Under the pieces are notes generated by a model. It saw nothing but the letters and a program-made list of their open reading frames with translations. It was not told where the DNA came from and did not search any database. Made by a program: the position numbers and the translations under genes. Below, piece after piece: positions 7,224 through 15,107 of a DNA stretch of 34,621 nucleotides (position 1 is its first letter; every line of letters starts with the position of its first letter). Origin of the DNA: JBHIBD01 sp046758865 (GTDB lineage: Bacteria; Planctomycetota; Brocadiia; Brocadiales; Bathyanammoxibiaceae); assembly GCA_046758865.1 (NCBI GenBank), contig JBHIBD010000021.1, forward strand, positions 1 through 34,621, given 5' to 3'.

Positions 7224-8597
7224 ATGAAGAAAGACCGGGTCATCATTATGGGTGCGGCGGGGAGGGATTTTCATAACTTTAACCTCTGTTTCCGCAGAGA
7301 TTCCAACTCACGGGTTGTGGCGTTTACCGCCGCCCAGATACCTGGTATCAGCCACAGGACCTATCCGCCCTCACTAGCTGGCAGGTACTACCCCAGGGGA
7401 ATCCCCATCTTTCCGGAAGATAAGCTGGTAGAGCTCATACATAAGCACAAGGTAAATAAGGTCGTGCTTGCTTACAGTGACCTGCCCTACACCGAGGTTA
7501 TGGAGAAATGCACACTTGTGAATGCCGCCGGGGCGGATTTTATGCTGCTTGGCCCTTCAGAGACAATGCTTGGCTCTAGAAGGCCCGTAATCGCCATTAC
7601 CGCCGTTAGAACGGGCTGCGGCAAGAGCTCTACTACAAAGAAGGTTGCTGGTATCTTGAAGGGGATGGGCCGGAGGCCAGTAATAGTGCGACATCCGATG
7701 CCCTACGGGGACCTTGAGAAACAGACCTGTCAGCACTTCGTTACCTATGAGGACCTAAAACGCGAGAACTGCACCATAGAGGAGCGTGAGGAGTACGAGC
7801 CGTTAATCGCCCAGGGTTTTAGGGTCTTTGCGGGTGTGGACTACGAAAAGGTACTCAGGCGGGCCGAGCGGGAGGCAGATGTAATTATCTGGGACGGCGG
7901 AAACAACGACTTCCCTTTCTTTCGCCCCGATTTGTATATTACGCTGGTGGACCCCCACCGACCCGGTCACGAAATCTCCTACTATCCCGGTGAGATAAAT
8001 CTGAGGCGGGCCGACATAGTTATCGTCAACAAGATGAGGACGGCCAAGAAAAGTGCAGTAAGGCAGGTGGAGAGGAATATCCGTGAGCGCAACCCAAAGG
8101 CCACGGTTATCCATGCAGACCTTGCCATAACCATAGACTGCCCCGAGTGCGTAGAAGAAAGGAGGGTACTTGTGGTGGAGGACGGCCCAACACTCACCCA
8201 CGGCGGGATGGCCTACGGCGCTGGTACCCTTGCTGCAAGGAGGTATCATGCCCGCATAGTGGACCCCAGGGCCTGTTTGACAGGTTCACTGAGGAGGGTC
8301 TTTAAGCAGTACCCACACCTGGGAAAGATTTTGCCTGCCATGGGCTACGGAGAGAGACAGCTTGAAGAGCTGCGCGGGGCCATCAACTGTGTGCCGTGCG
8401 ACATAGTCATCTCCGCCACCCCAACCGACCTCTCTCGCATCATCGAGTGCAACAAACCCATCGTGCACGTGGACTATGAATTGAAGGAGCTGGAGAAACC
8501 CGACCGCCCCAGTCTCAGAGAAGTCCTGAAAAAATTCATCACCAGCCGCGGATTGAGAAAGCGGAAACAGGGAATCAACTTGGATAGCGTTGGCTAA
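7224..8597 (+). CDS. Cyclic 2,3-diphosphoglycerate synthetase-like P-loop protein
   Basis: A 457-aa cytoplasmic protein matching, in length and motifs, the family named after the archaeal cyclic 2,3-diphosphoglycerate synthetase. Residues 1-118 form a Rossmann-like region (VIIMGAAGRDFHNFN, then DKLVELIHKHKVNKVVLAYSD). From about 122 a P-loop region begins with AVRTGCGKSS (K134), then IIWDGGNNDFPFF and DIVIVNKM, which resembles an NKxD-type base-recognition motif. The archaeal enzyme makes an ATP-dependent intramolecular phosphoanhydride; most bacterial members are uncharacterised, so the substrate is open. Pairing with carbamate kinase suggests a shared acyl-phosphate or nucleotide pathway (inference). 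Its 3' end overlaps the convergent pilin gene by 4 nt. Confidence 0.8.
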   Translation: MKKDRVIIMGAAGRDFHNFNLCFRRDSNSRVVAFTAAQIPGISHRTYPPSLAGRYYPRGIPIFPEDKLVELIHKHKVNKVVLAYSDLPYTEVMEKCTLVNAAGADFMLLGPSETMLGSRRPVIAITAVRTGCGKSSTTKKVAGILKGMGRRPVIVRHPMPYGDLEKQTCQHFVTYEDLKRENCTIEEREEYEPLIAQGFRVFAGVDYEKVLRRAEREADVIIWDGGNNDFPFFRPDLYITLVDPHRPGHEISYYPGEINLRRADIVIVNKMRTAKKSAVRQVERNIRERNPKATVIHADLAITIDCPECVEERRVLVVEDGPTLTHGGMAYGAGTLAARRYHARIVDPRACLTGSLRRVFKQYPHLGKILPAMGYGERQLEELRGAINCVPCDIVISATPTDLSRIIECNKPIVHVDYELKELEKPDRPSLREVLKKFITSRGLRKRKQGINLDSVG

Positions 8598-8782
8598 AAG
8601 TACGACACAACGGATTCAAATATATCTATAAGAGCAGACCTGAAAGCAACGATAACAACGGCTATCATCGCCACAGAGATAGCGGCGAGAAGAAGTGCAT
8701 ACTCGACCGACGCGGCGCCTTCTTTCTCTGTAACAAGACGACGCATTGTCTCACACAGCCCTTCTACCATCTTATTTAACAT
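8594..8782 (-). CDS. Flp family type IVb pilin
   Basis: A 62-aa pilin precursor. The short charged leader (MLNKMVEGLCETMRRLVTEKEG) ends in Gly, followed by AASVEYALLLAAIS: the Flp-type prepilin peptidase site, with Glu and Tyr at +5/+6 and a hydrophobic helix VAMIAVVIVAF. After cleavage the product would be about 40 residues and assemble into Tad/Flp pili (family knowledge). It is clearly divergent from the two pilins at 21680 and 22140. It is the last gene of the minus-strand REC-HD-GYP / FadL operon, 37 nt after the porin stop, with GAGGT 6 nt before the ATG. Confidence 0.9.
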   Translation of the reverse strand: MLNKMVEGLCETMRRLVTEKEGAASVEYALLLAAISVAMIAVVIVAFRSALIDIFESVVSYF

Positions 8783-8819
8783 ATTGTTACCTCAGGGCTC
8801 CTGCTGTGGAGGAGAGTCC

Positions 8820-10169
8820 TCAAAACCTGAAATTAAAATTTACGGCTATTATATGGGTAAAGAGGTTGTAGTCTCCATCTAGGGAGACCCCCCCAAGCGC
8901 AAGAGGTCCTCCCACGTCTTCTCCTACGGTGTTATTTATGTCCCTGTCTTCGTAAAATACTGCTCCGTAGGCAAAGTCTATCCATTTTTTCTCCCAATGA
9001 TATCCGAATCCTGCAAATATAGAATGTCGGCTACTCTGGGGGACTGAGGGCTCAAAGGTGGTGCTAGGGACTGGTGTCTCGTGATAGGTGTAGCCCCCTC
9101 TTACTCTTAAGGCTTCATTCACCTTATATTCCCCACCCAGGGCAAAGCTTAGGGTATTGCGCCAGTTTCTAACATCCTCCTTATTTACCGGTAGCTCTAG
9201 TATGGCATTTGTTGGAAAAAAGCTGGATTTGAGAACATCAAACCGCGACCAGTTTGTCCACTGTACGTCTGCTTCAATACTCCAAAGGTCGCCGTGTCTA
9301 TACGCATAACCGAATGAGAGCATCTCCGGTAGTGTGGCGCTGGTCCTGACTCGGATTTTGGGATCAGTGGAGCCAAATCCAAATGGTGGTGGTAGGGACG
9401 CAGTTAAGCCGCTTAGATTGGAAATCTTCAGCTTGTCTTCCAGGTGTATATCTGCCTTACTTCGGAATGAAATGCCGATGCTGTGCCGTGGAGTGATATT
9501 AAACAGCAGTCCGACATTGTACCCGAGGGCATCGCCGTGGAGCTCAAGGTCCTGAAACCCCTCCGGAGTGTTGGGGTCAAAGCCAGCGCCTAGTAAAAAA
9601 TTAGTGAACGCTACATTGATGCGCTTATCTGTATCCACCTTGGTGTAGTAGTAGTCCAGACCAGCACCTATTGATAGGAAAGAGAACGGTTTAAAGGCAA
9701 TGGATGGGTTTACGTCGATAACTCGTAAGGAGAAGTCCGCGATTTTGAACCTCGAGAATCCGTTGTTTCTCCACTTGCCCTGGAGACCGTAAGGGGCGGT
9801 TACACCAAGGCCTGCGGCCAATTTATTTTCCACGATTGGACCAGCAAAATAAATATTGGGTTGGATGATTATTTTTGTGTCCATATCCTGACTACCACTA
9901 GGACCTTGATACTCTGCAAAGGGGAACATAAAGGCAGAACCCAGAGAAACCTGCAGCCCCTCGAGTTGTGTAAGGCCAGCCGGGTTGAAATGAATTGCAG
10001 ATGCATCGTCTGCGCGGGCTGTAAAGGCGTTTCCCTGGGCCAGTGCTGCTGCGCCGAAGAGGGGGTTGTGTAGCCCTGAGGCACCCTGTGCGAAGACGTC
10101 TGTATCCGGGGAGAATATAAGGACAAGAAGATAGACTACAACAAACCGCTTTAAGGAGGTGTTGAGCAT
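8820..10169 (-). CDS. OmpP1/FadL/TodX-family outer-membrane protein
   Basis: A 449-aa outer-membrane beta-barrel precursor. Residues about 1-27 are a signal peptide (FVVVYLLVLIF, cleavage near VFA-Q). The mature N-terminus has the FadL hatch signature: NPLFGAAALAQGNAFTARAD, then DASAIHFNPAGLTQLEG. The remainder is alternating beta-strand sequence ending in Phe (AVNFNFRF), as expected for barrel insertion by BAM. The family transports long-chain fatty acids or other hydrophobic compounds; substrate unknown. The start lies 4 nt after the upstream HD-GYP stop, so translation is coupled, with AAGGAA inside the upstream gene. Length is normal for FadL. Confidence 0.9.
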   Translation of the reverse strand: MLNTSLKRFVVVYLLVLIFSPDTDVFAQGASGLHNPLFGAAALAQGNAFTARADDASAIHFNPAGLTQLEGLQVSLGSAFMFPFAEYQGPSGSQDMDTKIIIQPNIYFAGPIVENKLAAGLGVTAPYGLQGKWRNNGFSRFKIADFSLRVIDVNPSIAFKPFSFLSIGAGLDYYYTKVDTDKRINVAFTNFLLGAGFDPNTPEGFQDLELHGDALGYNVGLLFNITPRHSIGISFRSKADIHLEDKLKISNLSGLTASLPPPFGFGSTDPKIRVRTSATLPEMLSFGYAYRHGDLWSIEADVQWTNWSRFDVLKSSFFPTNAILELPVNKEDVRNWRNTLSFALGGEYKVNEALRVRGGYTYHETPVPSTTFEPSVPQSSRHSIFAGFGYHWEKKWIDFAYGAVFYEDRDINNTVGEDVGGPLALGGVSLDGDYNLFTHIIAVNFNFRF

Positions 10170-10173
10170 GAGG

Positions 10174-11235
10174 CTATTCCTTCACCCTTATTAAGTCTTC
10201 GGTATTTCTCGAAGACTCTCGAAGCTGCTCACCCCCGTCGCCAATTTTATGGTATTTATCAATGGCGTCAAGAACTTTTTCGGTCGAGGTGGGCACAAAT
10301 TGGGTGCCTATCCTCTCCCTAATGATTTCCAAGGCTTTTTGATGGGAAGATTTTTTGCGGTAAGGTCTATCAGTGGTCACGGCATCGTAAGCATCTATTA
10401 CGGAGAGAATGGCCGCCTCATGAGGAATTTCATCTCCCCTTAGGCCGTCGGGATAGCCCGTACCATTGTACCATTCATGATGATAACGTACGGCTGGTAA
10501 ACTCTTTTTTAAGAAGTCTATAGGCTCCAGAATGTTATAGCTTATCTCAGGATGACGTCTCATCGAGCAAAGTTCTTCCTCTGTAAGAGGTCCCGGTTTC
10601 GTTAGTATCTTGTCGTTCACCCCTATCTTTCCTATATCGTGAAGGAAGGCCCCGTATCGGAAGACTTCAATTTCTGACTGGTGCATATCAAGTTCCTTGG
10701 CTACGAAGGCGAACAGCTGGGATACACTTTTGGAGTGGCCTGCAGTATAGGAGTCTTTAGCGTCTATGGCGAGCAACAGGGCCTCTGTGGTTGAAAAGAA
10801 GTTCGTACGAACGGCCCGCCTCAGATTGTACACAAGCCTATCGTTTTCCGACAATTTGATGCGATGGGAAAGGGCCCTTTCTGCCACTGTGAGTATTTCT
10901 GGGGGCTCAAAGGGCTTGATAATGTAATCAAATGCACCATTTCGGAAGGCTGCAATTGCGGTTTGGGAGGAAGGAAAGGCCGTAATCATGACTATTGGAA
11001 TAGTTGAATTAGTAGACTGCATCCGCTGAAGGAAATTCAGACCATTTGTCTTGGGCATTCTTATATCGAGGAAGATTATATCTACCTCGGTCTTTTCTAG
11101 GCTCTTGACGGCTTCATCGACATTTGATGCAGTAGAGACATCATACCTGTCCTTCAGAACCATTCTTAGTGATTCCCTTACAGCCATCTCATCATCGACC
11201 ACAAGGACCCTTGCTGATTTAGTTTTCTGTGTCAT
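10174..11235 (-). CDS. Response regulator with HD-GYP output domain
   Basis: A 353-aa cytoplasmic regulator. A receiver domain (VLVVDDEMAVRESL, phospho-acceptor in IIFLDIRMP, switch region VMITAF, Lys in YIIKPF) is followed by an HD-GYP domain: AKDSYTAGHSKSV, FLHDIGKIGV, RRHPEISYNIL, HHEWYNGTGYPDGL. It is predicted to hydrolyse cyclic di-GMP when phosphorylated (family knowledge). I start it at the ATG at 11235 rather than the longer frame from 11289. GGAGGGG lies 7 nt before this ATG, and the longer start would sit inside the sigma-54 promoter at 11274-11288. It is the first gene of a three-gene operon with the FadL-like porin and an Flp pilin, linking c-di-GMP turnover with surface structures. 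Confidence 0.93.
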   Translation of the reverse strand: MTQKTKSARVLVVDDEMAVRESLRMVLKDRYDVSTASNVDEAVKSLEKTEVDIIFLDIRMPKTNGLNFLQRMQSTNSTIPIVMITAFPSSQTAIAAFRNGAFDYIIKPFEPPEILTVAERALSHRIKLSENDRLVYNLRRAVRTNFFSTTEALLLAIDAKDSYTAGHSKSVSQLFAFVAKELDMHQSEIEVFRYGAFLHDIGKIGVNDKILTKPGPLTEEELCSMRRHPEISYNILEPIDFLKKSLPAVRYHHEWYNGTGYPDGLRGDEIPHEAAILSVIDAYDAVTTDRPYRKKSSHQKALEIIRERIGTQFVPTSTEKVLDAIDKYHKIGDGGEQLRESSRNTEDLIRVKE

Positions 11236-11273
11236 ATCCAAACCCCTCCGAAGCTCAGAAGCTGTTTTCAAAC

Positions 11274-11288
11274 GCAGCTTTTGTGCCA
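11274..11288 (-). promoter_or_regulatory. Sigma-54 (-24/-12) promoter of the REC-HD-GYP / FadL / pilin operon
   Basis: On the minus strand the sequence reads TGGCACAAAAGCTGC. The invariant -24 GG (11287-11286) and -12 GC (11275-11274) have the required spacing, and TGGCAC is a perfect -24 element. The start site should be near 11262, giving a leader of about 25-30 nt with the ribosome site before the ATG at 11235. No competing sigma-70 promoter was obvious in the minus direction. Confidence 0.75.
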
Positions 11289-11426
11289 AACCTTATGGAA
11301 AATTCTGTAACAACAATAAGTTGTTTATTTTTCAATACTAATGACTATTTGGTTAATCTAAATGGAAGTCACGGCTGACGCCATTAACGTCATTGATGTA
11401 CAATATTGGTCGTTATTTATATACTT

Positions 11427-11455
11427 CTTGACAAAATTGTCAAGTGTGGTATACT
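11427..11455 (+). promoter_or_regulatory. Sigma-70 promoter with palindromic operator, regulatory operon
   Basis: TTGACA (11428-11433) and TATACT (11450-11455) are 16 nt apart, with a TGG extension of the -10. The -35 is embedded in a near-perfect palindrome: CTTGACAA and TTGTCAAG with a 2-nt spacer (11427-11444). A dimeric repressor bound there would cover the -35 element. Predicted start is about 11462, giving a leader of roughly 110 nt before the TTG start at 11573. Confidence 0.72.
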
Positions 11456-11472
11456 TTTGCCGAATTTATCCA

Positions 11473-11537
11473 ATTGTTAACAATATGTCAATAACTTGTA
11501 GATAACATGTTAACAACTATTGGCGTTTTTTAACAAC
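11473..11537 (+). repeat. Cluster of GTTAACAA boxes in the leader of the kinase gene
   Basis: Three related elements lie between the predicted transcription start and the TTG start codon. ATTGTTAACAAT (11473-11484) is a perfect 12-bp palindrome; GTTAACAAC is at 11509-11517; TTAACAAC is at 11530-11537. They may be binding sites for a regulator acting on the operon; the protein is unknown. Confidence 0.45.
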
Positions 11538-11572
11538 TTCGAACATCTTGAACACTTCCGGGGGTCCTGGGC

Positions 11573-13696
11573 TTGTACTCTTTTCTGGTTGTCTCTAACG
11601 ATAATTCAGTTCACAGTCTCCTTAAAAAGTCCCTAAATAGAGACTATGTAGTCCATACGGCCACGATACCGGAGGAGGCATTGCAAATATTTCTCAAAGA
11701 AGACATTGATGTAGTTTTCCTGGATATTGTCTTAGGGGGCGATGGGGTGAACACACTCTTAGAGGAGCTACGACAAGCGAATATTGACCCGACGATTGTG
11801 GCACTAGTGCCTGCATCTCAGCCAATGTTGTCCGAAGAGGCCCTGAGGCTTGGGTCGTATGAACTTCTTGAGACACCTCTGAGAAAAGAGGCAATACAGT
11901 ATGCCACAAAGAGGGCCCTTGAAAGGCAGCAACTTAAAAAAGAGCTGGGCTTTATCCAGTCACAAATAAACGAGTTAAAGCCGACTAGAAAGGTTGTTGG
12001 GTCCTTTGAATTTCCCTCCATCAAGCAAACGAGGACCAATGACCTGCAGCTTACGTATAAGGAGGTCTTCCAGAAGTTCTCAAAGGTACTAACGCACGTC
12101 CACGATCTAAGGAAGCTTGCCGACATGACTGTTGAGGCGATGGCCGAAATATTTAGGGTAGGAAGGGTGGTGTTTATGCTAATTGACAAGGAGGAGAGAG
12201 TAGTTAAACCTTACCGTTGTGTCGGTTTAGATGAGGTAGCCGCTCGGAGTATTTGCTTTTCTACTAATTGTGGCATCATGCTGTGGTTGACTAAGAATCA
12301 TCAGATATTAAATGAAGATGTTATAGATAGGGAAGTTGCAACGAACAGATTAACTAGGCGTGAGGCGATAAACATACAGAAGGAAATAAACATTTTGCAG
12401 GCGCAACTTTGCGTGCCCATCTTTGCCGAAGGGAATCTTGTCAGCGTCATCGCCTTGGGGAACAAGATTACTGGTAAGGCATTCTTTGATGAGGACATCG
12501 AATTGCTATCCATGCTGGCAGGATATATGGGCATGGCGGTGGAGAATGCGCTTCTTTACAAGGAGATATATCTTCAGAAGATTCATAACGAGAATGTTCT
12601 GGAAAATATTCCTTGTGGTGTAATCGCCATAAATAGCGACTGTAAGGTTAACACCTTTAACAAAAGTGCCGCAAAGATGTTAAATATTTTTTCACACGAT
12701 GTAATAGGAAAGGATGTCAAACATATTGGCTCTGTATTCGCGGACATTATCTTGAGAACTTTAAAAGAGAAAAAAACTTATAAGATGAGTGAGATTATAC
12801 ATCCGGTTACTCATTCTACATTTTCTGTGAGTACGTCGTTGTTGTTAGGTACTGGCAGAGAACTTGGTGCGATTATGGTATTCTCAGATATAAGTGAGAT
12901 TAAGAAATTGGAATCAAGAGTAAAGGACTTGGAAAGACGGGAATTCTATAACATGTTAAGTAAGAATATGGCCCATTACATTAAAAACCACCTGGTGGCC
13001 GTTAAGACCTTTATAGACCTGTTTCCAGAAAAACGGGAAGAGAAAGAATTTGCAGAGCAATTTTCTACCATAGCTCAGGAAGAGGTAAGTAAGCTTGATT
13101 TTATGGTGGAGAAGTTGACAACGCTAAGTAAAAATGATGCTCTTATAAAAAGAACGGTGGACCTCCGACTCCCCCTAAGTCAAGCACTGGATTCTCACAA
13201 GGATAAGATGAAGAAGTACAATATTAGGTTAATTAAGAAATACTCGGAAGGACCTACAACTACATATTCAGATTGCGATAGACTGGAAGAAGCGTTCTCA
13301 AATATCATACTCAATGCAGTAGAGGCTATGCCTGATGGTGGAACACTGACAGTCAAACTTTCAAGGACCCTGTTGGATGAAGAGAAACTTAAGGAAGTAT
13401 ACAGTTTCCAAAATAACAACTCGCTTCCTAGTAAGTACAGCGCTGCGGAAGTCCCTAAGGAATTACCTCTGCAATATATTGAGGTACTAGTGCAGGATGT
13501 AGGGAGTGGGATTCCTCGGGAAGAACTCAGAAATATCTTCCTCCCCTTCTATACCACGAAGGTGCACAACATTGGACTCGGTCTTTCGATAGCCCAGAGA
13601 ATAATAGAAGAACACGGCGGATTTATTTATCTTTCAACCCAGGAGACGAGAGGTAGTAATTTTCACATTTTACTACCCAGTTCAAATTTACAATGA
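11573..13696 (+). CDS. Hybrid sensor histidine kinase (degenerate REC, GAF, PAS, HATPase)
   Basis: A 707-aa cytoplasmic kinase. Residues 1-118 form a receiver-like domain with D51 in VVFLDIVL, but the acidic pocket reads SND and the conserved Lys is Thr (LLETPL), so it is probably not normally phosphorylated. GAF about 170-325 and PAS about 333-445 follow. The dimerisation helix carries MAHYIKNHLVAVKTF, where most kinases have HEIKNPL; the His is kept. The ATPase domain has NIILNAVEAM, DVGSGIP and IGLGLSIA. The start is TTG at 11573: an in-frame stop lies 24 nt upstream and GGGGGT precedes the TTG. The stop overlaps the next ATG by 4 nt, so the next-encoded regulator is the likely partner. 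Confidence 0.9.
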   Translation: MYSFLVVSNDNSVHSLLKKSLNRDYVVHTATIPEEALQIFLKEDIDVVFLDIVLGGDGVNTLLEELRQANIDPTIVALVPASQPMLSEEALRLGSYELLETPLRKEAIQYATKRALERQQLKKELGFIQSQINELKPTRKVVGSFEFPSIKQTRTNDLQLTYKEVFQKFSKVLTHVHDLRKLADMTVEAMAEIFRVGRVVFMLIDKEERVVKPYRCVGLDEVAARSICFSTNCGIMLWLTKNHQILNEDVIDREVATNRLTRREAINIQKEINILQAQLCVPIFAEGNLVSVIALGNKITGKAFFDEDIELLSMLAGYMGMAVENALLYKEIYLQKIHNENVLENIPCGVIAINSDCKVNTFNKSAAKMLNIFSHDVIGKDVKHIGSVFADIILRTLKEKKTYKMSEIIHPVTHSTFSVSTSLLLGTGRELGAIMVFSDISEIKKLESRVKDLERREFYNMLSKNMAHYIKNHLVAVKTFIDLFPEKREEKEFAEQFSTIAQEEVSKLDFMVEKLTTLSKNDALIKRTVDLRLPLSQALDSHKDKMKKYNIRLIKKYSEGPTTTYSDCDRLEEAFSNIILNAVEAMPDGGTLTVKLSRTLLDEEKLKEVYSFQNNNSLPSKYSAAEVPKELPLQYIEVLVQDVGSGIPREELRNIFLPFYTTKVHNIGLGLSIAQRIIEEHGGFIYLSTQETRGSNFHILLPSSNLQ

Positions 13697-15072
13697 AGAC
13701 CATATTAGTGGTAGATGATGAGAGCAGTATTGTAGAGTCCCTTCGATTTATCTTGCAGGATAGCTATAAGGTCGTGGGTGCTAGCAGTGGGGAAGAAGCC
13801 TTAAGTATCCTAGAAAAGGAGCGTGTAGACCTTGTGGTGCTGGACTTGTTGATGCCTGGGATGAACGGAATGGAACTTCTTGAGAAGCTACAACTCTCTC
13901 GTCAAGAGATAGGTGTAGTGGTGTTGACGGCGGTAAAAAATATTAAGTCAATCGTAGAGGCTATTAAGCTGGGTGCTCTAGACTACATTGTCAAACCCTT
14001 TGAAGTTGAAGAGATTAAGATAACTATTGAAAAGGCGTTGCAATTTAGAAGCTTGACCAGGGAGGTCCGCTTTCTCCGCTCGGAGTTCAGCAAAGGCTAT
14101 TCTACGGGCAAACTGATTCGTGGTCACAGTCGGGTGATGGAAGATGTAGTTGACGTCGTGTCCAGGGTGTCAAAACTGGACACGACAGTTCTTATAAGGG
14201 GAGAAAGCGGGACCGGCAAGGAATTGGTGGCACGCGCGATTCACTTCGACAGCGATCGAAGAGAGAATCCATTCGTTGTTGTCAGTTGCCCAAATTTATC
14301 AGGAGAGTTGTTAGAAAGTGAACTCTTTGGCCATGAGAAGGGGGCATTCACCGGCGCGCATGAAAAAAGGTCGGGCAAGTTTGAGGTGGCAGACAGTGGC
14401 ACAATATTTCTGGACGAGGTTAGCGAGATAAGCCTTTCTTTGCAGGCAAAACTCCTGCGTGTTCTGCAAGACAAGGAGTTCTCCCGGTTAGGCAGTCACT
14501 TAATCATAAAGACGAATGTGCGCATAATTGCTGCAACCAATAAGGATCTAGAAACACTGATCAAGGATGGCCACTTCCGTGAAGATCTGTACTATCGTAT
14601 CAATGTTGTCCCTATTTATTTGCCACCCCTTCGAGAAAGGCCGGAGGACATTCCACAATTAGTAGAACACTTCTATGACATCTTTCGGAAGGAGTGTTAC
14701 GCAAAAACTAAATTCATTTCACAAGAGGCTATGGAGGCGTTAAAGAATTATCGTTGGCCAGGCAACGTAAGAGAACTGAAAAACATAATGGAAAGAACTA
14801 TTGCTCTCTATGGCAACGAGCCTGTACTTCTACCTGAGCACCTCCCTGCGGAGATTACAGGTATTTCCTTTGGTCTGCAAACAATGAATCCACGCCCAAA
14901 TGGGCAGGTTCCCCTGGAAGAGGAAGTGGCACGGGTTGAAAAGCGACTTATTAAACAGGCGCTTCAGGAGACCAGTGGTGTGAAATCAAAAGCTGCAGAG
15001 CTTCTCGGGACAACACGCCGCATCCTCAATTACAAGATGCAGAAGTACGGAATGAGCGAGGATGGAGATTAA
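13693..15072 (+). CDS. NtrC-family sigma-54-dependent response regulator
   Basis: A 459-aa DNA-binding activator. The receiver (residues 1-115) has the D8/D9 pocket, phospho-acceptor D51 and Lys in IVKPF. The AAA+ domain (about 140-370) has Walker A GESGTGKE, the sigma-54-contacting GAFTGA loop, LDEVSEI and the PLRERPEDI sensor region. The C-terminus is a Fis-type helix-turn-helix (KSKAAELLGTTRRILNYKMQK). It hydrolyses ATP to open sigma-54 promoter complexes (family knowledge). It overlaps the kinase gene by 4 nt (ATGA), indicating coupled translation. Sigma-54 promoter motifs occur upstream of both pilin operons in this window, so those are its likely targets (inference). Confidence 0.96.
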   Translation: MKTILVVDDESSIVESLRFILQDSYKVVGASSGEEALSILEKERVDLVVLDLLMPGMNGMELLEKLQLSRQEIGVVVLTAVKNIKSIVEAIKLGALDYIVKPFEVEEIKITIEKALQFRSLTREVRFLRSEFSKGYSTGKLIRGHSRVMEDVVDVVSRVSKLDTTVLIRGESGTGKELVARAIHFDSDRRENPFVVVSCPNLSGELLESELFGHEKGAFTGAHEKRSGKFEVADSGTIFLDEVSEISLSLQAKLLRVLQDKEFSRLGSHLIIKTNVRIIAATNKDLETLIKDGHFREDLYYRINVVPIYLPPLRERPEDIPQLVEHFYDIFRKECYAKTKFISQEAMEALKNYRWPGNVRELKNIMERTIALYGNEPVLLPEHLPAEITGISFGLQTMNPRPNGQVPLEEEVARVEKRLIKQALQETSGVKSKAAELLGTTRRILNYKMQKYGMSEDGD

Positions 15073-15107
15073 GCCATTGAACCATTTGTCTCCTTAGGGG
15101 GTTTGTT

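Noticed and set aside
11236..11289. Longer N-terminus for the REC-HD-GYP protein
   Set aside because: The start at 11289 would overlap the sigma-54 promoter and precede the predicted transcription start. The ATG at 11235 has GGAGGGG at 7 nt.
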